Source: Pyxicephalus adspersus (lineage: Eukaryota > Chordata > Amphibia > Anura > Pyxicephalidae). Taken from it: a stretch of 64,000 nucleotides of DNA. A program made the translations under genes and the position numbers. Below the pieces are notes generated by a model, which saw only the letters and a list, made by a program, of their open reading frames with translations, did not search any database and was not told where the DNA came from. Shown piece after piece: positions 38,436 through 48,944 of the stretch; within the stretch, counting starts at the first letter, position 1, and every line of letters begins with the position of its first letter. The DNA is taken from the NCBI RefSeq assembly GCF_032062135.1, contig NC_092861.1:122507392-122571391 (forward strand), in the 5' to 3' direction.

Positions 38436-39779
38436 CACCCTTAAAAATTCGACATGATTTACTGATGGTATTGGCTTGGCAAATATCATTCCAGGGGCAG
38501 ATTGAAAATCTTTTAAAGTAAAAGGCACTTACTGGAATATGCCTATTTGTTTTTTATTTTTTATGGGTTTATGATGATTAGTATAACAAAAGTTCAGTTA
38601 AAAGAAAGTTTGTTCTTTACTGACTGAAAATTAAGGTATAAACCTCTTTAATATGTGCATAGTGCATGAATCTCACAAGAAGATTGGAGTTAGATAATAA
38701 AATCAGGTGTTTCAAAATCCACACCATTGGCATATTTGTCCAGGATCTGATAAAATGTGGGTGAACACAGGTTGATTTTTTTTTGATATTTTCACACTGA
38801 AATGGGAAGTTATCTAATCTGAAGTTGTTAAAATTTACATTGCAATATGGACAGGTTTAGTAAATTAACCCCAGTATATCCCTAAAAATGCAATAAAGGT
38901 TACTAGTTAATGGTATCTGTATGAATAAGGCATAATAGAAAAGTATCTATCACTTTGAACTTGCCATGCAACACTCAAAAAAATGACCTCTATTTTGTAT
39001 ATCTGAACTCCAATACAGAAGTGGGTTCCTTCATAAACTCCTTTAAATATACAAAACAACATCAGCACTTTTGTTGTTTAATTTGATCACAAATCAGGGG
39101 ATACCAGTTGTGAACATAATTGTGCATATTTTGCAATGACTCTCTTTTTTTCCAGATCAAGGTCTTAGCAGCAAACGGTCTGCAAGTGTTTTACCACAAC
39201 CACCCACAGAATAAAATTATGCCATGCAGTACAGTTATGTACAATTCCTGCTGATTTCCAGATGGTCCTTTATTGCTCTTTTATTTTTAACATGTTTTAG
39301 TAAACTTGTAAAACAAATACAAAAGGCTGAAATCAAAATGCTTCAACACATGGATAAGGATCTTTATTTTAGCCATGTGATTGTAATTTTCAAATTTCAT
39401 TGGATTTAAACGAAAATAACTCTAATTTTTTAAATGATAATCATTAGCTTGGTGTGTTAGATTTGTAAATTGAGTCTTAAGAGTAACAGAACTTAAAAAA
39501 GAAATTATAAGAATTGGGTTATTCAAGAATATTTTTAATATTAAGATAAAATTCAGGCAAATAATGAATACGTATACATAATAAATATTGTGTATAATTT
39601 TTAGCAAAACTAGTGCGAAAACCTAAATTTATTCTGGTATTAGCCTTTTGTAATCCTGTATACAGCAGCACTCAGACAGGGAAGGGAAGGAGAAGGACTG
39701 GAAGTCAAGCATGTGTCTAGTTCTTTGTTCTTGCTATTTGCTACCTACGTCAACCAGAAAAAAGCTATAGCTAATCAGA
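38436..39779. other. AT-rich DNA without recognised genes
   Basis: No exon or named repeat recognised. Confidence 0.35.
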
Positions 39780-39826
39780 CACCAGACTCAGATTGCTTTC
39801 TCACTTGTGGTTTGGGAAACAAGCTG

Positions 39827-40055
39827 CTCTGAATAAATGGAGTTAAAAAACACAGGAGTTGTGTTTTTGAGATTGTGTTTTTGGGTGTTGCGATTTTGAG
39901 ACATTTGACTGTTGGGTTTTTCTTTCATTCCTTCTTGACCACTAATTAAGGGGCGTGGTTCAAGGTTCACAGGTGATAAAAGTCCAAGGTAAACTCACGT
40001 TTGAGATTCCTCGCTTGTGGCTCTGAATAGATGGAGTTAAAATAGACAGGAGTTG
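39827..40055 (+). repeat. Two copies of a LINE 5' leader unit
   Basis: CTCTGAATARATGGAGTTAA followed by an ACAGGAGTTG phrase occurs at 39827 and again at 40021, an offset of 194 bp. The second copy lies about 85 bp before the ORF1 start codon at 40141. Repeated 5' units that may supply promoter activity are known from several LINE families. Here only the repetition is seen. Confidence 0.7.
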
Positions 40056-40140
40056 CAAACTGAAGAAGTTGAATCTTTAAAGAAAACTGTAAGTAGCCTA
40101 TTATAAATCCCTGAAAATATTATATATTGTAACTTGGAAA

Positions 40141-40335
40141 ATGAGTGGCAGCAGGGTTGAAGGTTTTGTTCAGTGCAAAGTCTGCCATATGTATGTACAA
40201 ATGGAGCATGAGCTCCTGGTTGACTACCACTGTGACAGATGTGAGCAAGTTGCCCTTCTGGAATCTCACATTAGAGATCCGGAGGAGTGCATTGCAACAC
40301 TGAAGTCACTAGATCACTTTGGTTATTCAGGATGA
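40141..40335 (+). pseudogene. LINE ORF1 N-terminal fragment
   Basis: The frame starts MSGSRVEGF and has C12-x2-C15 and C31-x2-C34, a probable zinc-binding module. A Leu/Glu/Ile-rich stretch follows (residues about 36-60) that would form a coiled coil. The frame stops after 64 residues, but homologous sequence continues in shifted frames to about 40560, where the hAT MITE is inserted. Zinc-finger plus coiled-coil ORF1 starts are typical of CR1-like LINEs. Confidence 0.75.
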
Positions 40336-40561
40336 ACAGGTAGGGAGCTGGATTACTGTAGTTAGACAGAGTGGTAGGGGCTCCCAGAAAAAGGAAGGCA
40401 AGCCCAGTGTTTAAGCACCCTAACAAATTTGCAAGGTTATGTGAGGATGTACAGGTGGCAAATCTAGAGGTGGCAGCCCTGGATGTTACTGCTACCCCTA
40501 ACACCCAGGAGAGCAGCCCATCTAGTAGATGGTGGGAAAGGCAATGCAGGAAGGCGTGGAC

Positions 40562-40917
40562 CACGGGTCGGCAAACTTTTATGGCCACTATGCCATTTCC
40601 GGGGTGGGCGGGAACATACTAGGCTGGACTCTGAGTTCTGCCTTAATTGCTCCACCCACCACCAGGGAACGCCCCCTGAAATTAAATCCCTCTTCTCCGT
40701 ATGTATTGCGGAGGAGAGGGATTTCCCTTCAGGGAGCTTTCCCTGTTTACCACAGCGGCGGATGTATCAACACTTGCCGCAATAAATAGGGGAGCCACAG
40801 CAAGGAGGCGGCACCGGAGCTCCAGCGGCTCTGGCTCGGATACTTCCTAACGTTCGGCCGGAACAAACTACCGGCTAGGCCATATCTGGGCTAAAGGCTG
40901 GAGTTTGCCGACCCCTG
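40562..40917. mobile_element. hAT MITE inserted in LINE ORF1
   Basis: The termini are CACGGGTCGGCAAAC on the left and, inverted, CAGGGGTCGGCAAACTCC on the right. The flanking octamers GCGTGGAC (40554-40561) and GCGTAGTC (40918-40925) agree at six of eight positions, consistent with an aged hAT duplication. No transposase is encoded. The LINE ORF1 homology stops at the left edge and resumes at the right edge. Confidence 0.9.
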
Positions 40918-40927
40918 GCGTAGTCAA

Positions 40928-41250
40928 TTGGTTGTCAAAGGGGATTCTATGATTAGGAGGAATGATAGAATATTTTGTCGCCCGAATCCTTTCAAAGGAA
41001 TGGTTTGCTGTCCCCTTGGCACCAGGGTTCGGCATGTGGTGGAGTGGACAAATTACTGGGAGGATTTAGGCATGGCCCAGCTGTCTTGGCCTATGTTGGA
41101 ACCAATGACAGGATATATGGAAGACCGAGGATCATTAAAAAACAATTTAAAGAACTAGGTTTCAAGTTTAAAGAAAAGTCCCTTTAATGTTATATTCTCT
41201 GGAATATTGTCTGTGCCATGCATAACAGAGGAAATGCAGCCGGAGCTTAG
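40928..41250 (+). pseudogene. LINE ORF1 esterase-like segment
   Basis: The first frame has a GDSMIRR block, matching the nucleophile motif of SGNH-type esterases. A second frame carries VGTND, the later conserved block. The switch between frames shows a frameshift. A third frame continues with a phrase resembling the end of the domain (about 41188-41250). CR1-like ORF1 proteins are known to carry such an esterase domain. The copy is not functional. Confidence 0.75.
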
Positions 41251-41254
41251 ACAG

Positions 41255-41678
41255 GTAAATGCATTCCAATTCCAAAAATTTAAAAATGAAAGATCACCAT
41301 CATCATTTGAAAATTATAAAGAATATAACAAAAGATATAAAAAGTAAATACAATTTGCAAAACCTAAAAATGAAAGACAGATTTGAAAAGAAAGCAAGGC
41401 AAACCCCCCCAAAAAAAATAATTATAGTAATAGCAAACAGATCATATCTGAGCATGTAGGCCTCTTAAAGGATGTCTCGGGGTTGATAACTGGGGATAAA
41501 GTAAAGGCGGATTTACTAAACACTTTTTTTAGCTCTGTGTACACAAAGGAAAATGACAGAGCAAAATCGTTGCTAATATCAATGTCACGAACCACAATGG
41601 CTAAAAATTGATATGATTGAGATTGAGATTACATCCACATGTCCTCAAAGAGCTGAGATCAGTTATTTCAAAGCCATT
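41255..41678 (+). pseudogene. LINE ORF2 segment upstream of the RT core
   Basis: Discontinuous frames here resemble the linker between endonuclease and reverse transcriptase. They include SFENYKEYNKRYKK (about 41300) and VGLLKDVSGLITGDKVKADL followed by LNTFFSSVYTKEND (about 41455-41555). Junction with the ORF1 segment is abrupt, indicating an internal deletion that removed the endonuclease. Confidence 0.7.
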
Positions 41679-41880
41679 GGGTCTGATTTATTAAACCTCT
41701 TCAAGATACTCTGGGGAAGATACACTTTCATCAGTGAAGCTGGGTGACACAGCAAACCTGGAAAGGATTTGTTCTAGGACTGATAACATATGCTAAGAAA
41801 AAACAAATGGCTTTTTAAAATCCATTCCAGGTTTGCTGGATCACTTTCACCAATGAAAATGTTTAAGATATCAGGCCCAT
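41679..41880. mobile_element. Palindromic MITE, copy 5, inserted in the LINE
   Basis: Inverted ends GGGTCTGATTTATTAAA and a right end GATATCAGGCCC flank the usual arms and core. ATT occurs on both sides, a possible short target duplication. LINE homology is interrupted at exactly these borders, so this MITE is younger than the LINE. Confidence 0.85.
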
Positions 41881-41889
41881 TGTTTCTAA

Positions 41890-42089
41890 TTTTTAGAGAC
41901 TCTTTAATCACTGGCATCATACCAATAGATTGACATAAGGTCAATGTGCTTCCTATCCTTAAAAAGGGAGTAAAGTCATTACCAAGTAACTACAGACTGG
42001 TAAGTTTAACTTCCATGGTTGGAAAGGTCCTAGAGAGTTTGATAAAGAACCACATAGAGAAGTTTCTGCTAGAAAATAATATTAAAAGT
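41890..42089 (+). pseudogene. LINE reverse transcriptase, N-terminal part of the core
   Basis: The frame from about 41946 reads LPILKKGVKSLPSNYRLVSL and then TSMVGKVLESLIKNHI. This matches the PIFKKG...NYRPVSLTS...K segment at the start of non-LTR reverse transcriptases. The frame is cut at 42089 by a hAT-type insertion. RT homology resumes at 43409. Confidence 0.88.
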
Positions 42090-43400
42090 CAAGGGTGTCG
42101 GCGGAGCTGCCAGATCTGTCCCTCTCCTCATTTTCTCTTTGCTCGTTGTCTTTTGAGGGATGGGGCACATCCATCTCCTATCTTTCTATGTGAGATTCTG
42201 CTATTAGGAGAAGGAGCCTCCAGAGCATGCTCACTGTGAGCTCCCTGAGAATGAGCATGTACTATAGACCTCAGCAACCAGCTGTGGCTGCTCCCCGCCC
42301 ACCTTGTATTGTGTAATCCCACTCCTCATACAGGAGCAGCATGAGAGCTGTGTCCATGCAGCTGTCATTATCCCCATGTATAAACCTTCATATCGCCTAC
42401 ACTGATTGTCATAGAAACATGAAATTTCCAGGGTACACAGGGGACCCTGAAAGATGTGAGTAAACCACATTACAGCCCCCTAAACATAACAAGTTGCCAG
42501 ATACAGGGTCAAAAGCATTGAATCCTAATAACAATCAGGGATATTTTCACATTGGGGGGGCTATTTCAGGGTCCCAAATTGAGTTTACATGTTAGGTAGC
42601 CCCAGGGGCCACTTCTATGGAAATGAGCATTATGATAATGCCAATTCACTCTGTGCTGTGGTGCCCCAAATATCTACTTGCTCATCCACAAACCTTCAAG
42701 GCTGCTTTAAGACTGGCGGTGAGGTTGTAGTGTGGTTACCCTTTCCTCATGCCATAGTTGGTAACTAGAAATATGGAAGCCAGTAGGAAACCTCCTTGCT
42801 TCCCCTTCCTTCCCTATTAAAATGTTATACTCATACCATCATGCTATTCCCTTACTCCCTATGAGCCCCAATTTTTCTGTAAGAAAGGGGAAATGAATGA
42901 TACGAAAAACTATACCTGTCTCACCATGCTACCCTGTCACACATAGCTGGCCACTTTCCTTCTGTGTATCCTAATTTCTCTGGAAAGGGGAGATGTAAGG
43001 ACATGAAGATGTAGTAAAAAGATCATGTACCCCTTGGCTATCTGACACATGAATTGCATTTATCTGGAAGTATCTATTGCAGAGATTTTGGGGTACAAAG
43101 AAGGTTAATTGGCCCCTATAACTGACAGGAAGCATTGTATGGTATATTTTCTTTTTTTTTGGTACAGGAATGGAGAGCGGGAAACAATATATGACAATCA
43201 AGCACACTTTTTTGATTTGTCATTCCTTTTATTTGGCCATGTACGTTACGGTAACTAAAAACATTTCAATTTAATTTTATTTTAAATTAAAAATATTTTA
43301 GTTTTAATCATCCATCTTTAATGTTTGTTTCCATTGTGTCCTGCAAGTTTTATCTCAATGTCAACAGCGGCCATCAGATGAAAAAGGTTGGGCACCACTG
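42090..43400. mobile_element. hAT-like element (1311 bp) inserted in the LINE RT
   Basis: The right end is GGTTGGGCACCACTG, the inverse of a CAGTGGTGCCCAACC hAT terminus. The left end CAAGGGTGTCGGCGG is a diverged partner. The flanking octamers TTAAAAGT (42082-42089) and TTATAAGT (43401-43408) differ at one base. LINE RT homology is restored if this block and one flank are skipped. The interior encodes no recognisable transposase. It includes two related blocks near 42845-42910 and 42955-43015, a degenerate minisatellite. Confidence 0.85.
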
Positions 43401-43408
43401 TTATAAGT

Positions 43409-44165
43409 GATAGTCATGGATTCAAGACAGAAGTTGTCAAACAAATTACGCTCTTTTTATAAGGATGTAAGTAAACAATAGACAGTGGAGTAGCAGTTGA
43501 TATAGTGTACTTGGACTTAGCTAAAGCATTTGACACTGTACCCCACAAACGGTTAATATGCGAAAAAGGCTCTATAGAAATCTCAATCTGTAAATGGATA
43601 GGGAACTGGCTTAAAGACCGCGTCCAGAAAGTAGTGAATAATGATTCATACGGTCTAAGGTTATTAGTGGTGTACCCCAGGGTTCAGTGTTGGGACCTTT
43701 ACTGTTTACCATCTTTATAAACGATATAGAGTTTGAGAATAAAAGTACCATTTCTGTGTTTGCAGATGACACCAAACTATGTAATGGAATTAGGTCCACC
43801 TAGGAAGTATATTATCTACATTATCTGTATTATTTGATTGGGCAGCCAAGTGGCATTTGACCTTTAATGTTGATTAATTGTAAAGGTTTGCACTTAGGGG
43901 CTAACAACATGCATGCTTCATACTGTCTGGGGGGAATACATTTGGGGGAGTAAAAAATGGAAAAGGATCTGGGGGTCTGATAGATCAAAGACCTAATATT
44001 AGCATGCAATGTTGAGCTGCAATTTCTGAAGCTTGCAAAGTACTTTCTGGTAAAAAAAAAGAGTAATAGACTGTGGAGATGGAGACATAATCCTGCCCCT
44101 GTACAAAACATTGGTCAGACCACATCAGGAAGTCTAGTTTTGGGCACAAGTTTTGGGTTCCCTTT
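43409..44165 (+). pseudogene. LINE reverse transcriptase, catalytic part and 3' tail
   Basis: Conserved blocks are YLDLAKAFDTVPHKRL (about 43506-43552), a GNWLKDRVQKVV block, a [17 protein letters not shown] block reached by frameshift (about 43670) and FADDTKL (about 43760), the catalytic core of non-LTR reverse transcriptases. A later segment near 44085-44150 resembles the LYKTLVRPH region downstream of RT. Frameshifts and stops inactivate it. Homology ends near 44165, short of a normal 3' end. Confidence 0.9.
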
Positions 44166-45394
44166 TTATTATTAAAATACTGTGAATTACAAAATTCAAT
44201 GATATTGTGAAAATGTCTACATTATGTGGTTTATATGCCCATATTTTTGGAATACTTGAATAAAGGGATGCTATCCCTATAACATGATAAACCCCAAAGA
44301 ATACCAAAAGGCTTTTCAGGAATGTAATTGAACGGTTTAGTTAATGCAGTGCCTTTTCCACAGACAGATTTTCCTTGATCCCTTTACATTATATAAAGGC
44401 TAACCAATATCAATTGTTTGCAGAAAATATTATGTAGTAATACTTTGCTTTCCCTCAACCAGCCCATGGTTTACAGGGTTGAATAAGCACAGGCTGAAAT
44501 TTACACACTCAAGTGCTAATGTCAGAAATGTTTTGGACCAGGGTGTTGCTGTGCACATATATTGATTTTAGCAATGGATTTGCTAAGTCTTCACATAACA
44601 ATGTCCTAAATATATTGTAGAAACTAGAATTTAACCCCTAATAATAAAGTAATACAGTGGATAAGCAGTTAGCTAAAGGATAGGTATGAGTGTGGTTGTA
44701 AATCAGGTTAATTTAGAATAAAGACCAGTCACATTACAAAGCTTTGTTTAAATGTCCTGTTATGTTTTGAATATTAAATATTATTATAATATTACATAAC
44801 CTCTATTAATAATTTAGGTGCCACATTTCTGCATTCATCATGTCCAAATGAAAATATATATTAGTAGGATGGGACTTTCAACGCATCCTCTATAAACTCA
44901 CTTTAGTACAATTTCAAAATAGTAACAGTTAATAGGTAATACAATAACATAAACTTGTCAGCTCATTATTTCCGACCGTACGTATAATTAGCACCACAAT
45001 TTATATGAATCTTACATGTCATCTTGACATGTTTCACAGAACTGCTATCTGCGTCCTCAGGAGTATTGAGACTTAAAAAGAGACAACACACAAGAAAACA
45101 TACCATGTCTCCTGCCATCCATTGATATCTAGAAGTGTATGCTATAAAACACATGGAAACCAGACTTATGTTTTAAAGCAAATTAAGTGTATTTCCAATA
45201 TATTATAACTATTTTATATTCTATTTAGCATTGTTTGTGTATGGGGGTTATATATCTAATAGATGGCTATGCAAGATGCTGGTCTATACCAGTTATTCAA
45301 TGAATACTTGAAAAAAAGCTCCTACATTAGCCCATTATAAAATCAAAGTATTTGATTATTTTATTTAAAAAAACATTATTCTAAATGATCTTCA
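44166..45394. other. AT-rich DNA without recognised genes
   Basis: No exon recognised. A segment at about 44860-45180 resembles one at about 30470-30640 around the CCTCAGGA and ATGTTTCA phrases. These probably represent one interspersed repeat family. Confidence 0.35.
45015..45060 (-). other. Hammerhead-like core motif C (best formed)
   Basis: On the minus strand the order is CTGAGGA (45060-45054), an imperfect stem II of GCAGA with TCTGT around TAGCAGT, GAAA, then a perfect six-base stem III of CATGTC and GACATG around AAGAT. The next bases are TAA, so a GUA cleavage triplet would be present. Compared with the hammerhead consensus there is one extra base after CUGANGA, and pairing in stem I is weak. 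Whether it is a ribozyme or a coincidental motif inside a repeat cannot be settled by eye. Confidence 0.4.
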
Positions 45395-46440
45395 ATGACC
45401 CAATAGAAAATTATTACATTATCACATATGTTAAAAAAAATCAGTCTATCAAGTCCAACATATCCCAGGTAGGGATGAACGAGAATGCCTCTGACATTCT
45501 CACAAAAATTTCCCTGAACTTCCGATGATACCGCCAAATTTCAACGAACCGATTTCGCAAATTTTATTGTCATTGATAAGTACAGCCCAGGTAGCGTTTG
45601 AACCCAAGGTCACAGCTGATTGGAGGCATGCGAGTGCTTCCAATCAGCTGTGACTGCAGGCGAACTCCAGATGAACCCTCAATGGAGAATCTGAGTTCGG
45701 TGAGAACACGACCTCGTGGCGAATCACAAGGCCATTCTCGCCTAGATGTTCTGTAAGCGAGAAAGGTCTGATTCGCAGCAGGATCGAAATTAAAAATTTT
45801 GCTTGCTCATCCCTAATCCCAGGTACAACCCCTATTAACATAGACATAATTACTTCAGAGGAAGGGAAAACAATTATAAAACCCAGTTCAATTTGCTTCA
45901 ACAGGGGATAAAAACTCCTTCCTGATCCCGTGAGCCAATCAGATGTTTCCTGGATTAATAGTCTCTGTTGTATTTACTTTTAAACTGCAATACCCAGTTA
46001 AATTATGTGCTTCTAAAAAAGCATTCCGCTTTTTCTTAAAGGAATTGGTATTTCTTGCTAAAAATGTTTCCTGAAGGGGACTATTACCACATTTTCACAA
46101 ACCTTACTTTGAATAACTCCTTCCTTATGCCGAGATTACATTTCTTTTTCTCCAGATGCAAAGATTGCCCTCTTATCCATTGTAATGACCTTACTGTGAA
46201 TAATCAAGAAGTGTGTTCTCTATATGGGCCATTTATATATTTATACAGGGTAATCATATCCCCCCTTAAACATCTCTTCCCAAGGCAGAACAGATTCAGT
46301 TCAGCTAACCTTAGACCTATAAGAGTATGAGTCATTATCTGTCTTTTTAAACCACTTGGCCGTACACCAACCCACAGGTACCAGTGATATTGCTTCTGAA
46401 TATTCATTAGAACTGATATATTTATTTGGATCCCATGCTT
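45395..46440 (-). mobile_element. CR1-like LINE 3' end, minus strand
   Basis: On the minus strand an open frame from 46443 to 46204 includes LAELNLFCLGKRCLRGDMIT followed by LYKYINGPYREH. This resembles the LxxLxxRRLRGDLIxxYK segment near the end of CR1-like ORF2. It is followed by a 3' UTR with a CCTTCCTCTGAAGTAATTATG type phrase and TTGGACTTGATAGACTGATT at the tail. A hAT MITE splits the tail. Boundaries are approximate. Confidence 0.8.
45470..45815. mobile_element. hAT MITE (346 bp), TAGGGATGARC family, with perfect 8 bp duplication
   Basis: ATCCCAGG lies at 45462-45469 and again at 45816-45823. The termini are TAGGGATGAACGAGAA and, inverted, TAGGGATGAGCAAGCAA. A perfect 16 bp inverted repeat GTCACAGCTGATTGGA (45609-45624 with 45639-45654) forms a central hairpin. 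No coding capacity is present. The host sequence on both sides is the LINE tail, so the insertion is younger than that LINE. It is the reference copy for the gap-disrupted element at 9495. Confidence 0.97.
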
Positions 46441-48267
46441 CATCCTGCACTATTGAAGGTTTATCCTATAGGATTTAATTGATACTCTGCCCTTGTGGGA
46501 TCCATCACTTTATAGTAAAAACACCAGTAGTGCTCTGTGAGTTCCACGCCACCCTCTGACCCTTATGGTACCAGCCATATCCCATGCTTTAGCTATGTTC
46601 ACTGGATTACTGCCATCTCTCTCCAATAATAATACAATGTATATTTGTAACATTATCATATTATGTATAGTTTTAAGAGACATGTAATGTCTCTATATAG
46701 TGTATTGTCTCCTTACATATCTTAGGACTTCTGAAGGAGCAGATATGGATTCTGCAAAATGAGATCAGAGTTTATTAGAAATTGGGGAGACAGTATAAAA
46801 TATAAAATCGGTGAAAAAAAAGCACTGACAAATTGATTGTTTTTTCTTATTAATATGGTTTACTTGGTACTTTTTTTTACTAAATAAGGTTTAGGTAAGC
46901 AAGGTGTTATATAATTTAATTCAACATTTTCAAATGCCTAAATAATGCACTTATTAAAAAAAATAATCTAATAGAATATAATATTAGGGGTACAGTGTTG
47001 GCAGGAAGAAGTATAAAAAAACAAAAATCCCTCAAAACAAAATAAGCTTTCAAAGAATCTCAAGTCTGCTTTTCAAGGGTCTAGAAAACAGGAAAATGAT
47101 GACAAATGCATTGAGATGTATTGATGTAAGCATTCAGAGAGTGATTCACATCAAATAAGTGGAAAAGTGCAGAGAACTGTTAAATTAGTTTTTAACTACA
47201 GAATATTTATTTTGCTGGAAAAGTGATTCATTTTTAAAGGTTTGTGCCAATACATCAGTGACAGCTACATGACTTTATCATAAATTATTTACTGGGAAAA
47301 AAAAAAATTGACATATTCAATACACTCCAGAAAGACAGTAAAGGTAAGGAATAGTTAGGAAATTTAATAAAACTGATCAAAACATTTAACACACTGGTCA
47401 TGCAAACTGTGTCTATACATTAAATTTGTTTTGACATGTTCAATGCACCAGCTGAATATAAGACATTAAATGCCAAATAGCTGATAGATTGTTGCAGTTA
47501 CCAGCGATTAAGTAGAACACAAAGAAGAGCTGTAGGAGCCAAATAGTAACAGTCAACAAGTATGCTAAAGAAAATTCATATCTAAAGTAAAAAAAAAAAA
47601 AAATCACAACCATAATTTTAAAATGCTTTGCTACATAAAAATGTGGTTAATACCAGAATAAACCAATCAATAATATAATTCAAGTGGGATACGCCAGAGT
47701 GTTAAAAAACAAATAAATAACACATTCACAACCAAAGAAGCACAAAATTTAATGTACAGTATGATCCGGTCTAGAAGTGAGATAAATTATGAAAGAACAA
47801 TGCAGAGAGGATAATATTCCTGCACTGTTAGAAAAATGGGTGTTAAAACTTTTCACTTTGTTAGACTTTCCCCATCTTTCATTTATGAAGACAGCAATCC
47901 TCTTGTCCAGTCTTACTTGTCATTGGGACAGCCTCGTTGTCAACTGGCAATGGCAATCAGAAAAGCTTAGCCCTGCACAGGGTACCTGGCACCAGAAGTG
48001 TATAATAAGGGGAATATATTCCCTAATATTGTAATTTACTATCTGGAGATGTGTCCTTTATTGATATTAATAAAATGTTCTCTTCCATCTTTATGCTCCC
48101 TTAACATTGAGGAGAACTCTACAGTTGAAGGACAGTGCCCGATCCTCACAAGAAAGTGACCAAAATGATTGTTGTCGGCCACCAGATCACCAACACCTGG
48201 GGAATGAGTAAAAAAGTATATAGTATTCCATACCCATTCCTATAACAGGCTAAAGAGATGAACACAC
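46441..48267. other. AT-rich DNA without recognised genes
   Basis: No exon or named repeat recognised. An A run of 14 bases lies near 47590. Confidence 0.4.
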
Positions 48268-48270
48268 TAA

Positions 48271-48635
48271 GGCTACGTACACACGTGCAATAATTGCCAT
48301 TACAAAACGAACGATTGACGACCAGTCAACGATTATACACAATTATTTTGAACGATCATGTAGTGCACGATTCTGTACATGCTGTAATGATATGATCGTT
48401 CAAATATAATCCACCAATAATGTACACACACTAGATACGATAGTTTGACGTGTACTAGAGAAAGTGTACTGCAGAACCTTCCATGATCACTGAACTACCG
48501 TACACACAACAGATTGCAAACGATCATCGCCCAATCAGATCCGCCTGGACGATCGTTTGTTTCCAGCGACTTTGCTTGTTTACGGTTGTCAATTGTTCGT
48601 TTCCAACGACAATTATTCCACACGTTTATGTAGCC
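48271..48635. mobile_element. Harbinger-like MITE (365 bp) with TAA duplication
   Basis: TAA is found at 48268-48270 and 48636-48638. The left end is GGCTACGTACACACGTGCAA. The right end, inverted, is GGCTACATAAACGTGTGGAA. A 3 bp TAA target duplication and GG-starting termini fit the PIF/Harbinger group, but no transposase is present, so the superfamily is inferred. The interior contains repeated ACGATCRT and GTTCG phrases. Confidence 0.85.
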
Positions 48636-48944
48636 TAAGACAACAAAAAAGTATTTTATTAACTTTTATGTCCTCAGAAGTAAATTCAGTGTCCATCGCA
48701 TTGTCCAGCAATAAAAATACACATTAATCATAATGATCGCTGACCATTGATGCCATCTCATCAATCCCCTGCTGCTAAAATGACACAATCTTCTCCCTGC
48801 TGGCCTGTTTGTTTATGTTTGCAGTATCAGTGGCATCTTAAACTGTCCATGGCTCATTCAATCATATTTTTGGAGAAAAAAAACAATTTCAAGAAAATCA
48901 TCAGATCATCCCTCTCCAGGAGCCATACCCTAGCACAAGTGTAA

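Larger units (their letters stand above)
39780..44165 (+). mobile_element. CR1-like LINE remnant with three nested insertions
   Basis: Read left to right, the plus strand contains a repeated 5' leader, an ORF1 start with paired CxxC motifs, an esterase-like ORF1 segment, a reverse transcriptase lead-in, the RT core, and a 3' RT tail. The endonuclease region expected between ORF1 and RT is missing; the sequence jumps near 41255. A hAT-type MITE (40562-40917), a palindromic MITE (41679-41880) and a 1.3 kb hAT-type element (42090-43400) interrupt it. Frameshifts and stops occur throughout, so it is inactive. Assignment to the CR1-like group rests on the esterase-bearing ORF1 and the RT sequence. 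Confidence 0.9.
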
